64,000 nt of DNA, from the NCBI RefSeq assembly GCF_007483665.1, contig NZ_VIQO01000034.1, positions 62,001 through 126,000 of the forward strand. Reading direction: 5' to 3'. This DNA comes from Catellatospora sichuanensis. GTDB lineage: Bacteria > Actinomycetota > Actinomycetes > Mycobacteriales > Micromonosporaceae. The translations under genes and the position numbers were made by a program. The notes below the pieces were generated by a model, which searched no databases, had not been told where the DNA came from, and saw only the letters and a list, made by a program, of their open reading frames with translations. Of the stretch, positions 43,239 to 51,218 are shown in pieces (within the stretch, counting starts at the first letter, position 1; every line of letters begins with the position of its first letter).

Positions 43239-43352
43239 CCGTGGCCCTGGTGGCCCGTGTGACCAGCACTCGCGTGCCTTTATCCGGTGGTTCACCCGCC
43301 CGAAACGGCAGGTGCGCAGCGTTGAGGGCTCACCCACGGAAAGGGGAAGCCC

Positions 43353-44123
43353 ATGTCGACGATCGAGGACGCGGCGCAGGCGGCGAAACCGGTGGTGGCC
43401 GGGTACGACACCGCGGGCGGTGCCGCGCTGGGCATGGCCGCCGACCAGGCTGCGGCACAGCACACCGGGCTGCGCGTGCTGGTGCGGCGGGGGATGCCGG
43501 TGTGGACCAGCCACCTGGCGATGGGAGTGTGCCCGCCCGCGGCCTTCGAGGACCAGGACCCGGCGGCCGGGCTCGCCCGGGAGGCCGTCGGGCGGCTGCG
43601 CCACGACCACCCCGGCACCATGGTCACCCTGCACGGCACCGCCCGCTCGCTGCCGCGGGCGATGCTGCGTGAGGCGGCCGGCGCGGCCATGCTGGTGACC
43701 GGCCGCGATCCCGGCCACCCGGGCGCCACGAGCCGGCTGGCCGGGCGGGCCGGCTGCCCGGTGCTCAGCGTGCCCGGCGGGGCCGTCACCGCGCCTGACG
43801 CGCCCGTGCTGCTCGTGGGCGCCGACGCCCCGGGTGATGCGGCCGAGTTCGCCATGGCGGAGGCGTCGGCCCGCGGGGTGCCCGTGCTCGCTTGCGACCT
43901 GGGGCCGGCCACCGGGGAGTTCGCCGACGCCGTCGTGCGGGCCGCGGACCGCCACCCGTCGGTCGAGGTGTACCAGCAGGGACGGGCCGGCCTGACCCGG
44001 ACCCCGGCCGGGCTCGCGGTGCTGCGCACACCCGCGCGGCGGCGGGACGCGGCGTGGCCGCTGCTGACCGCCCTGCTGCGTGACGCGCCATACCCGGTCG
44101 CCACCGTCCCGGCCACGCGCTGA
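43353..44123 (+). CDS. Universal stress protein-like, two USP folds
   Basis: 256 aa. VVAGYDTAGGAALGMAADQAAAQHTGLRVLVRRG opens the first fold; APVLLVGADAPGDAAEFAMAEASARGVPV opens the second. The ATP-binding G-x2-G-x9-GS motif is degenerate (DPGHPGATSRLAGRAGCPVLSVP is the closest), so it may be a non-ATP-binding member. GGAAAGGGGAA precedes the start. A hairpin terminator follows. Confidence 0.75.
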   Translation: MSTIEDAAQAAKPVVAGYDTAGGAALGMAADQAAAQHTGLRVLVRRGMPVWTSHLAMGVCPPAAFEDQDPAAGLAREAVGRLRHDHPGTMVTLHGTARSLPRAMLREAAGAAMLVTGRDPGHPGATSRLAGRAGCPVLSVPGGAVTAPDAPVLLVGADAPGDAAEFAMAEASARGVPVLACDLGPATGEFADAVVRAADRHPSVEVYQQGRAGLTRTPAGLAVLRTPARRRDAAWPLLTALLRDAPYPVATVPATR

Positions 44124-44127
44124 GTGC

Positions 44128-44159
44128 GGACCGGCCGGGCAGTGCCGCCCGACCGGTCC
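44128..44159 (+). terminator. Terminator after the universal stress protein gene
   Basis: 12 paired bases in two blocks (44128-44134/44153-44159 and 44136-44140/44147-44151) separated by one mismatch, with a 6-base loop, 4 bases past the stop. Confidence 0.8.
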
Positions 44160-44222
44160 ACCTGGCCCTCACGGTGTCGCGTCGCCCCGGCGAACCAGGA
44201 CGCGACCGAGGGAACGCCTGAC

Positions 44223-45368
44223 TTACCGACTTGGTGGGGCCCACAACCAGGTCTGCGCGCTGAGCTCGGCGCGGGTCTGTTCCGGCCACCGCGCGCCGCC
44301 GAAGACGAGCAGCCGGTTGCCCGCCGCGACGACGGTGTGGCCGGTGACCTCGTCCTTCGTCAGCGGCGGGAGCACGCTCCACCTGCCGGTCGCGGCGTTC
44401 AGGACCGGGCCGGAGCTGCTCGCGTACACCGCAGAGGTCGCGTTGAAGGCGCTGCCGCCCCATTCGGCCGGCGGTGGATCGGGCAGCGCCGACCATGTTC
44501 CGGTGGCCGGGTCGAGGACCCCGCCGTTGTGGTAGGTGCGTCCCCAGTTGCCGACCTGGCCGCCGTCCGCGCCACCGAGCGACGGGTTGACCAGCCTGCG
44601 GCCGTCGACCAGCCAGGGGCCGGTGGACAGCTGCTGCGAATCCGGCAGCCGCCGCCACGTGCCGCGGGCCGGGTCGAGCAACGCCGCGCGGGCCACGGCG
44701 GGCTTGTCCGCGCCCGGGTTCGGCACCAGTTCGCGGTCGAACAGGACCAGCTCCCGGCCCGTCCACACCATGGTCCGGTCGAAGCCCGCGCCCAGCGGGT
44801 CGGCGGGCAGTTCGGCCCAGCGCCCGGTGTCCGGCCGGTAGCGGTAGTCGGGACCTGCCGCCGTCTCTTCGCTGCCCCGCATCGCCACGAGCATGTTCCC
44901 CGCCGCGACCAGGACCGACTCGGCCGCCGGGGGCAGTGCGGCACGCTCCCACCGGTCGGCCGCGATGTCGTACGCGAGCAGCACCTCGTCCTCGCCGGTG
45001 CTGCGCCCCCGCACGTACGCGGTGCCGCCGACGACGACGCCGTGCATCCAGCGCAGCGCCACCGGCATTTCGGCGAGGCCGCGCCAGCGGCCCGTGTCCG
45101 GGTCCACGGCCGCGGCCTCGCGCAGCGGGCTGGGGTCTCCCGCGCAGTCGGCGCCCGGCGGGCACGGCTCGTCGATGCCGCCGATCAGCAGCACCTCGCG
45201 GCCGGTCCACAGGCCGAGTGCCTGGGCGCGCGGGCTCAACGGCGACCCGGGAAGCGCCCGCCACCCCGGCCCGGCCGCGGGCGAGCCCTCCTGCTGCGAC
45301 GGTGGCGCCGCGCAGGCGGCCAGGGCCAGCACGGCGGCCAGCACGACGGCGGTCGTGGCACGAGTCAT
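44223..45368 (-). CDS. Kelch-repeat lipoprotein
   Basis: 381 aa. N-terminus MTRATTAVVLAAVLALAAC is a lipobox signal (LAAC), so the mature protein starts at Cys and is membrane-anchored. At least five Kelch-like blades are seen (TGREVLLIGG, LRWMHGVVVGGTAYVRG, AAGNMLVAMRG, TGRELVLFD, AAGNRLLVFGG), with W in each blade. It is a beta-propeller, and such lipoproteins often bind ligands or glycans at the wall. No enzyme residues are seen. Confidence 0.82.
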   Translation of the reverse strand: MTRATTAVVLAAVLALAACAAPPSQQEGSPAAGPGWRALPGSPLSPRAQALGLWTGREVLLIGGIDEPCPPGADCAGDPSPLREAAAVDPDTGRWRGLAEMPVALRWMHGVVVGGTAYVRGRSTGEDEVLLAYDIAADRWERAALPPAAESVLVAAGNMLVAMRGSEETAAGPDYRYRPDTGRWAELPADPLGAGFDRTMVWTGRELVLFDRELVPNPGADKPAVARAALLDPARGTWRRLPDSQQLSTGPWLVDGRRLVNPSLGGADGGQVGNWGRTYHNGGVLDPATGTWSALPDPPPAEWGGSAFNATSAVYASSSGPVLNAATGRWSVLPPLTKDEVTGHTVVAAGNRLLVFGGARWPEQTRAELSAQTWLWAPPSR

Positions 45369-45507
45369 GCGCGGTTGGACCGTCCGGTGCGGCCGAAGGT
45401 TCCCGTTTCCGGCAGGGATCGGGTGGGTGACGGGACTTGCCTCTTCGCCTCGGCTGAACGGCGGTCCCGTCTTCGGGAGCGGGTCAGCGCGATCGATGCC
45501 GGTCGCG

Positions 45508-45513
45508 TAACCT
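45508..45513 (+). promoter_or_regulatory. Leaderless-type -10 box for the 151-aa membrane protein
   Basis: TAACCT followed by 7 nt and the ATG at 45521. No ribosome site. Confidence 0.5.
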
Positions 45514-45520
45514 GCCGCGG

Positions 45521-45976
45521 ATGGACGTGCAGTCGTCGGACGCCGCGCAGACCCGGCGCGGTCGGCACCTCATCGCGTGGTTCCAGTACACGATCGTCGC
45601 AGTGTTCCTGCTCGGCGCGGTGTCGCCGCTGCTCGCCGCGGCGGTCGGCACCGGGGACTGGGCCGGTCTGGCCGGCCCGAGCCGGGATCGCTACGGCGAC
45701 CCGAAGGACTGGAACCCGCCCGTCGGCCCGGACTCGGTGTGGAACCCGCTGGCCTGGCTCGTCGAGATCTCCCGGTGGATCGTGATGACGTCGCTGATCG
45801 TCCTGCTCGGCTTCACGGGCGCGCTGATCGGCTTCGCCCAGCTGGCCGGCCAGCGCGGGAACCTGAGCCGCGGCGCGTCGGCGAACCTGCTCGCCGGCAC
45901 GCTGCTGTGCGCGGGGATCGCCGTGCTCCTGCTGACACCGTACGGCGGCCAGCTGCGCAACTGGCTGCTCGACTAG
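45521..45976 (+). CDS. Small membrane protein, 151 aa
   Basis: Three spans: IAWFQYTIVAVFLLGAVSPLLAA, WIVMTSLIVLLGFTGALIGFAQLAG and LLAGTLLCAGIAVLLL. A hydrophilic, Pro/Trp-rich loop lies between spans 1 and 2 (DRYGDPKDWNPPVGPDSVWNP). No family is recognised. It is divergent from the Kelch lipoprotein and convergent with the NUDIX gene. Confidence 0.65.
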   Translation: MDVQSSDAAQTRRGRHLIAWFQYTIVAVFLLGAVSPLLAAAVGTGDWAGLAGPSRDRYGDPKDWNPPVGPDSVWNPLAWLVEISRWIVMTSLIVLLGFTGALIGFAQLAGQRGNLSRGASANLLAGTLLCAGIAVLLLTPYGGQLRNWLLD

Positions 45977-46070
45977 GCGCGGACGCCGTCCTGATCGACT
46001 GGTGCGGCCGCCGGTCCCGCCGTGGTCGTCCACCACGGACGGGACCGGTGCCGCCGCCTCGCGCCCCCGT

Positions 46071-46493
46071 TCATTTCGCGAGGAGGTCTGCCAGCCCCGC
46101 CGGGTAGAGCGGCGTGATGTCGCCGAAGCCGCTCAGCGGACGCCACAGCACGGGCGTCCCGGCGTCGTCGAGGATCTCGCCGACGTGGTCGCGTTCGTAC
46201 AGTGAGCGGTCGGCCAGGTCGCAGGCGAATACGAACACGATCTCGTGGCCTGCCCGGTCGTACGCCTGGAACAGGTTCTCCAGCACGCCGAGCAGCCGTA
46301 CTCCGGTCAGCTCGACGGCCAGCTCCTCACGCATCTCCCGATGCAGGGCCTGCGCCGCGGTCTCGCCGAACTCGATTCCGCCGCCGAGCGGCCGGTAGAA
46401 GGTCTGGTCGCGGGTCCGGTCATGGCCCCGGAACACGAGCACGTCGTCACCGCGCCGGGGCACGGCGAGGGCGATGTTTCTGATGGAGGTCAT
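46071..46493 (-). CDS. NUDIX hydrolase
   Basis: 140 aa. The Nudix box begins GGGIEFGETAAQALHREMRE and continues ELAVEL; it fits Gx5Ex7REUxEExGU with all four Glu present, so it should hydrolyse a nucleoside-diphosphate-like substrate using Mg2+. ALAVPRRGDDVLVFRGHDRTRDQTFYRPLG precedes it. TAGGTT 6 nt before the ATG suggests a leaderless transcript. Its 9-base distance to the glycosyltransferase end is not an operon gap, because that gene ends there. Confidence 0.9.
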   Translation of the reverse strand: MTSIRNIALAVPRRGDDVLVFRGHDRTRDQTFYRPLGGGIEFGETAAQALHREMREELAVELTGVRLLGVLENLFQAYDRAGHEIVFVFACDLADRSLYERDHVGEILDDAGTPVLWRPLSGFGDITPLYPAGLADLLAK

Positions 46494-46499
46494 GCCCGG

Positions 46500-46505
46500 A
46501 ACCTA
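46500..46505 (-). promoter_or_regulatory. Leaderless-type -10 box for the NUDIX gene
   Basis: TAGGTT on the minus strand with 6 nt to the ATG at 46493. Confidence 0.5.
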
Positions 46506-47789
46506 GACGGCCGACCGCTGCGCGGTCAGCTGCATTACCGCGTCGGCGGCGTTGCCCGGACCGTCCACGGTGGCGTAGATGTCACGGATACGCCGCGCAG
46601 CCGCCCGGTATGACGGGTCCGTCAGCATCCGCGCCGTCTCGCGAGCCAACCGCGGCGTGCCGGCCTGGTGGGGCGCGATCGCCGACGCCGCACCGACCTT
46701 CTGGACCAGGGCGACGTTGAGGTCCTGCTCCGCGTGCAGCGGTATGCCGAGCAGCGGGGTGCCGCAGGCCATCGCCGTCTGCACGCTGCCCTGTCCGCCC
46801 GCGGTAACCGCGAGGTCGACGCGCGGCATGACCAGGTGGCTGGGCAGCACGCCGCCGACGCAGGTGCGCTCGTCGGCGAGGTCGCCGAGGTCGTGCACGG
46901 TGCCCGCGACGAGCAGGCGCACCCTGAGCGGCCGCAGGGCCTGCACGATGCGCCGGACGAAACGCGGCGAGGTCGAGGTGACCGCGACGTACACGGTGGG
47001 GCCGGGGTGGTCGAGGAAGTCCGCGACGTGGTCGGGCAGGCCGATGTCGAGGTGGGCGAACAGCGGGCCGCTGTAGCGCAGCCGGGTCGACGGGCGCAGG
47101 TGCCGGCCGCGGGGCCGCCACGCCGCCAGCTCGGCGGCGGGCACGCCGAACACCTCCGGCACCTCGGGCACCAGGGCCAGGTCGCCCAGGACCAGCGCGC
47201 CGAGGCTGGGCACCCCCTCGATCCCGAGGCGCGCCGCGACCCGGTTGAACCCGCCGCAGTAGAAGCGGGTGCGGGGCAGGATCCGGTTGGCGATCACCCG
47301 TCCGGCCCGGCCGGGCAGGTGACGGGCGGCGCGCCAGGTCGGCGCGGGCACCAGGCCGCGCTCGAACGCGGCGGGGACCCAGCAGCAGGCGTGCTCGGTC
47401 ACCAGCGCGGCACCGGCCAGGCGCGTGGACAGCATCGTGGTCAGGGTGTATCCGGTCACGACGGTCCGCACCCCGTGCGCGCGCCAGTATGCCCCCTCGG
47501 CGCGGACGTAGGTCTCCAGCTCGTCGTCGGGGTAGATGCTCTGCCGGGGATCGCCGAGCCCGGTCGCGTTCGCGACGACCTGGGCCGAGCGGGCCGGACT
47601 CATGTGCGGTCCGACCACGTCGTAGGGGATGCCCGCGGCGTGCAGCAGCGTCTCGTAGGTGCCGCCGTGGGTGACCATGCGTACGCTCGCGCCCCGCTGC
47701 GCCAGCGCCCGGTAGATTTCGATCATCCGGGAGGTCTCGGACAGGTAACCACAGTGCGGCATGAGCGCGATCTGGTGTTCGACGGCCAT
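46503..47789 (-). CDS. GT1-type (MGT/UDP-glycosyltransferase-like) glycosyltransferase
   Basis: 428 aa from ATG 47789. The N-terminal domain begins HQIALMPHCGYLSETSRMIEIYRALAQRGASVRMVTHGG, a GT-B first strand. The C-terminal donor-binding half has VYVAVTSTSPRFVRRIVQALR and HLVMPRVDLAVTAGGQGSVQTAMACGTPLLGIPLHAEQDLN, a typical UGT/MGT signature. Acceptor unknown; macrolide-type or natural-product glycosylation is likely. It is divergent from a MarR gene with 20 bases between starts. Confidence 0.88.
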   Translation of the reverse strand: MAVEHQIALMPHCGYLSETSRMIEIYRALAQRGASVRMVTHGGTYETLLHAAGIPYDVVGPHMSPARSAQVVANATGLGDPRQSIYPDDELETYVRAEGAYWRAHGVRTVVTGYTLTTMLSTRLAGAALVTEHACCWVPAAFERGLVPAPTWRAARHLPGRAGRVIANRILPRTRFYCGGFNRVAARLGIEGVPSLGALVLGDLALVPEVPEVFGVPAAELAAWRPRGRHLRPSTRLRYSGPLFAHLDIGLPDHVADFLDHPGPTVYVAVTSTSPRFVRRIVQALRPLRVRLLVAGTVHDLGDLADERTCVGGVLPSHLVMPRVDLAVTAGGQGSVQTAMACGTPLLGIPLHAEQDLNVALVQKVGAASAIAPHQAGTPRLARETARMLTDPSYRAAARRIRDIYATVDGPGNAADAVMQLTAQRSAV

Positions 47790-47796
47790 AGTTAGG

Positions 47797-47805
47797 TAAT
47801 ATATT
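47797..47805. promoter_or_regulatory. Shared palindromic -10 region of the MarR/glycosyltransferase pair
   Basis: TAATATATT contains AATATATT, a perfect 8-bp palindrome. Rightward, TAATAT lies 7 nt before the MarR ATG. Leftward, TATATT lies 8 nt before the glycosyltransferase ATG. Both transcripts would be nearly leaderless and share the same -10 bases. Confidence 0.6.
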
Positions 47806-47809
47806 GCGC

Positions 47810-48346
47810 ATGTCCACACGCGACAAGTCCCCGTTCCTCGACGACGACCTGACCCCACCCGTCCGCGCTTTCCGTGCCACCCTCTACCTGGCCCAACGGC
47901 TGCGATACCTGATGGACGAGCGGTTGCGCGCCGACGGCCTGACCACCCAGCAGGCGGCCCTGCTGACCCTGGTCGGCGCCCTCGGCACACCCTCGCTGAA
48001 ACAGGCCGCCGCGGGTCTGGGCAGCACCCACCAGAACGTCGCCCAACTCGTGCAGGCCCTGCAACGCAAAGGCATGCTGGAGGTGCGCGACGACCCTGCC
48101 GACGGCCGCCGCAAGCTGCTGGCGGTCACCGCGGCCAGCCGGTCCTACTGGGCCGCCCGCGACGACGGCGACCACGCCGCGGTCGCGACCTGGTTCACCG
48201 CCCTGTCGGCGGCCGAACTCGACACCTTCGCCGCGCTCGCCGACCGCCTGGTGTCCGCCCTGGACCAGCGCCCCGACCGGACCTCGCGGAGCAGCGCCGA
48301 GGCGACCGCCGCCCGCGCCGAGCCCGCGCCCCGGCCGAGGGGCTGA
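47810..48346 (+). CDS. MarR-family transcriptional regulator
   Basis: 178 aa from ATG 47810. Winged helix: LTTQQAALLTLVGALGTPSLKQAAAGLGSTHQNVAQLVQALQRKGML, then wing VRDDPADGRRKLLAVT, as in MarR. The C-terminal 25 residues are Arg/Ala-rich and disordered. It likely represses itself and the divergent glycosyltransferase, consistent with a toxic phenolic or macrolide-like ligand. AT-rich starts overlap the operator. Confidence 0.9.
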   Translation: MSTRDKSPFLDDDLTPPVRAFRATLYLAQRLRYLMDERLRADGLTTQQAALLTLVGALGTPSLKQAAAGLGSTHQNVAQLVQALQRKGMLEVRDDPADGRRKLLAVTAASRSYWAARDDGDHAAVATWFTALSAAELDTFAALADRLVSALDQRPDRTSRSSAEATAARAEPAPRPRG

Positions 48347-48358
48347 CCCGTCCCGTGC

Positions 48359-49000
48359 CTACCGCGTGCCCGAGCGCGCGGCGTGCACGGCCAACTGCAC
48401 CCGGTTGGCACTGCCCGTCTTCGTCATCAGGTTCGCCACATGCGTCTTGACCGTGGTCACCCCGAGGTGCAGCCGTGCCGCGATCTCCGGGTTGGACAGG
48501 CCCTGGCCGACCAGCGCGAGCACCTCGCGCTCACGTTCGGTGACGCCCGGCAGGGCGGGCACGGCCACCGGTGCCTGCTGGTGGCGTACCGCCTGCTCGA
48601 CCAGGCGGCGCAGCACCGCCGGGCTGAACGGGCTGTCGCCGGCGGCCGCGCGGCGCACCCCGTCCAGCAGCTCGTCCGGGCTCGCGTCCTTGACCAGGAA
48701 CCCGCACGCGCCCGCGGCCAGCGCCGGATACAGGTGATCGTCGTCGTCGAACGTGGTCAGCACGAGCACCCGGGCCGACGGGCGCTGCGCCAGGATCCGC
48801 GACGTCGCCGCCGTGCCGTCGACTCCCGGCATGCGCAGGTCCATCAGCACCACGTCGGGGTGCAGCTGCTCGGCCAGCCGCACCGCGGCCGCACCGTCCG
48901 CGGCCTCACCCACGACCTGCATGTCCGGCACCGACTCGCACAGCATGCGCAACCCGGCCCGGACCAGCTGCTGGTCGTCGACGAGCAGCACCCGGATCAC
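48359..49000 (-). CDS. NarL/LuxR-family response regulator
   Basis: 213 aa, GTG start inside a GTGA overlap with the kinase stop. Receiver: RVLLVDDQQLVRAGLRML, PDVVLMDLRMPGVDG (phospho-Asp near 54), VLTTFDDDDHLYPAL, FLVKDASPDEL. LuxR helix-turn-helix: TEREREVLALVGQGLSNPEIAARLHLGVTTVKTHVANLMTK. With the adjacent kinase it forms a complete two-component system. Signal unknown. The N-terminal alternative start 36 bases upstream lies inside the kinase gene. Confidence 0.92.
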   Translation of the reverse strand: MIRVLLVDDQQLVRAGLRMLCESVPDMQVVGEAADGAAAVRLAEQLHPDVVLMDLRMPGVDGTAATSRILAQRPSARVLVLTTFDDDDHLYPALAAGACGFLVKDASPDELLDGVRRAAAGDSPFSPAVLRRLVEQAVRHQQAPVAVPALPGVTEREREVLALVGQGLSNPEIAARLHLGVTTVKTHVANLMTKTGSANRVQLAVHAARSGTR

Positions 49001-50139
49001 GCGGCGGCCCTCGGCAGCGACGCGGACAGCAGCCACCCCGCGTCCACCGGCCCGGCCTGCAACCTGCCGCCCAGCACCTCGACCCGCTCCCGCAGACCCA
49101 CCAGCCCGTGCCCGCCACCGGGCAGGCCCGGCGACACGGGACCGCCGAAATCACGCAGGTCGAAGGCCACCTCGTCACCGCCGAGGCGGATGGACAGCCG
49201 CGCCCGGGCGGCCGTGCCCGCATGCCTGGCCACGTTCGCCAGTCCCTCCTGGGTGAGGCGCAGCAAGGCCAGCGCCGTACGCGAGTCCAGCCGGATCACC
49301 TCGGGGTCGATGTCGGCCTGCACGTTCAGGCCGATGCCGTTGCTGCGCTCCACGGCGGCCTGCAGCGCCACCGGCAGACCCTGCGGGTCGACGAAGAACA
49401 CCTGCTGCGCGGTGCCCGGATCGCGCAGCACCGTGACCAGCTTGCGCAGGTCGGCCAGGGCGCTCGAACCGGTCGCGTGCACGTCGTCCAGCACCTGGCG
49501 CACCCGCGGGTCGTCCACCCGCAGTACGTCGCGCGCCACCGCCACCCGCAGCACGATCGAGGCGACGTGGTGGGCCACCAGGTCGTGCAGCTCGCGGGCG
49601 ATGCTGGTGCGCTCGTCCGCCCGCACCTGCGTCTGCTCCTGCGCGGCGCGGGCGGCGGCCTGCCGGTTGAGCTCGCCCAGCGCCCGCACGTGCAGGCCCA
49701 GCAGCAGCGGCGCGGCCACCGCGGCGGCGGCGCCGTACGCGACGGTCTGCGGGCGGCCGGCGAACTCGTTCTGGTCGGAGACGACGTGCGCGGCCAGGCC
49801 GAGCCCGAGCCCGGTCCACACCCGCCAGCCGCCGCGGCGCGCGCCCAGTTCGAACATCGCCCAGGCCAGTCCCACCGTCGGCACCGTGTCGTTGTCACCG
49901 CCGACGAAGGAGCCCAGCCCGAGCAGCAGCGACACCCAGACGACGGACGCGAACGGCCACCGCACCCCGATGTACGCGAACAGCAGCACGCCGATCGCGA
50001 GAGCCAGGTCGACGACGCTCACCGACCGGCCCTCGGGCGTCAGCGTGAGGTAGCCGATGCCGCTGAGGACCACGAGGGTGAGGCGGACCGCGGTGTACCG
50101 CTCCTCGAAAAGCCGCCCCACCCACAGCATGGCGGCCAT
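48997..50139 (-). CDS. Sensor histidine kinase (HisKA_3 type)
   Basis: 380 aa from ATG 50139. Five N-terminal membrane segments (residues about 12-165), then RTSIARELHDLVAHHVASIVLRV with the phospho-acceptor His near residue 200, and HATPase_c with NVARHAGTAAR and GHGLVGLRERVEV. It ends DAGWLLSASLPRAAA. Only 1 base separates its start from the stop of the upstream membrane protein, so the three genes (membrane protein, kinase, regulator) are probably one transcript. Confidence 0.92.
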   Translation of the reverse strand: MAAMLWVGRLFEERYTAVRLTLVVLSGIGYLTLTPEGRSVSVVDLALAIGVLLFAYIGVRWPFASVVWVSLLLGLGSFVGGDNDTVPTVGLAWAMFELGARRGGWRVWTGLGLGLAAHVVSDQNEFAGRPQTVAYGAAAAVAAPLLLGLHVRALGELNRQAAARAAQEQTQVRADERTSIARELHDLVAHHVASIVLRVAVARDVLRVDDPRVRQVLDDVHATGSSALADLRKLVTVLRDPGTAQQVFFVDPQGLPVALQAAVERSNGIGLNVQADIDPEVIRLDSRTALALLRLTQEGLANVARHAGTAARARLSIRLGGDEVAFDLRDFGGPVSPGLPGGGHGLVGLRERVEVLGGRLQAGPVDAGWLLSASLPRAAA

Positions 50140-50140
50140 C

Positions 50141-51085
50141 CTAACCGGACACCGGCACCCGCGGCCGCCACGCGACCAGCCCGGCGGCCGCGGTGGCCGC
50201 GAGCAGCCCGCCCGCCGCGGCCAGCGTGAGCGCATCCGGCGCGAGCAGCGGCTGACCGCGCAGGGCCTGCCAGGTGACCAGGACGAGCAGCCCGGCGTAG
50301 GCGAACGAGAACACGAACACCAGGCGGGTACGCCGCACCACGTCCGTGACCAGCGCCGGCAGCAGCATCGCGAACAGCAGCAGTGCCTGCAGTCCGTGCA
50401 TGCCGACGAAGTGCCCGATGCGCAGGTCACCGCCCGTGGTGCTCCAGCCCGTCAGCGGCATGCCCGGACCGCCGTCGCTCACCCCGACCGCATGTGCGCC
50501 CATCAGCGTGTCCACACCCTGCTCGTCGAGCGCCAGCTGCTCCCCGGTGGGCACCACCATGGTGAACCCCTGCAGCAGGCCGAGCAGGAGCAGCAGCATG
50601 CCCAGCCGGACCGCCCAGGTGCTCGCCCGGTCGGGCATGCCGTCGCGCCACAGCAGCACGGTCAGCACGACGGTCGCCACCCACAGCACCACGATCGTCG
50701 CGCCCATGGCCCGCCACAGGACCTCGTCCAGCGGCGTCGCCTCGTTGAAGTGGCTGGCGCGGCCGCGCGCGGCCTGGAACACGATGATGCCGACCTCCAG
50801 CACGGACATGAACACGATGACGTACGCCGACCATCGCGCGACCCGCTGCCCACGCCGCAGGTGGCCGAGAAGCCAGGCAAGAGTCAGCCCGTAGACGACG
50901 AACGAGACGGCGAACTTGGCCGGTTTCAGCCAGACGGGCTGCCCGCCGACGGTGCGGTCGTCGAGGACCAGGCCCACCACGGCGACCAGGAGCAGGGCCA
51001 CCATCACCGCGGACAGCCAGGTGAGGGCGCGGCTGCCGTGCAGTGCCGCGCGTAGCGGAGCGATGGTACGCGAGAGAGGATTCAT
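50141..51085 (-). CDS. Multi-span membrane protein linked to the two-component system
   Basis: 314 aa with eight predicted spans (SAVMVALLLVAVVGLVLDD, AVSFVVYGLTLAWLLGHL, AMGATIVVLWVATVVLTVLLW, LGMLLLLLGLLQGFTMVVP and others). GHFVGMHGLQALLLFAMLLPAL has His residues in a span. It resembles uncharacterised actinobacterial membrane proteins. Adjacency to the kinase suggests it is a signal partner or an effector controlled by the system. Confidence 0.72.
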   Translation of the reverse strand: MNPLSRTIAPLRAALHGSRALTWLSAVMVALLLVAVVGLVLDDRTVGGQPVWLKPAKFAVSFVVYGLTLAWLLGHLRRGQRVARWSAYVIVFMSVLEVGIIVFQAARGRASHFNEATPLDEVLWRAMGATIVVLWVATVVLTVLLWRDGMPDRASTWAVRLGMLLLLLGLLQGFTMVVPTGEQLALDEQGVDTLMGAHAVGVSDGGPGMPLTGWSTTGGDLRIGHFVGMHGLQALLLFAMLLPALVTDVVRRTRLVFVFSFAYAGLLVLVTWQALRGQPLLAPDALTLAAAGGLLAATAAAGLVAWRPRVPVSG

Positions 51086-51159
51086 GGCCTCGACGCTCGC
51101 GGACGCAGCCCCGCCGCGACTCCTGCCGTGAGGCCGGATCGCCCTCCTGCCACCGGCCG

Positions 51160-51183
51160 GGCCTCCTCCGACAGCAGGAGGCC
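51160..51183 (-). terminator. Possible hairpin downstream of the coiled-coil gene
   Basis: 8-bp stem GGCCTCCT/AGGAGGCC with an 8-base loop. It lies 36 bases past the coiled-coil stop on the minus strand. Confidence 0.55.
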
Positions 51184-51218
51184 GACCGGCCCCGGCCGGC
51201 GTCGGGGTGATCAGCCCG

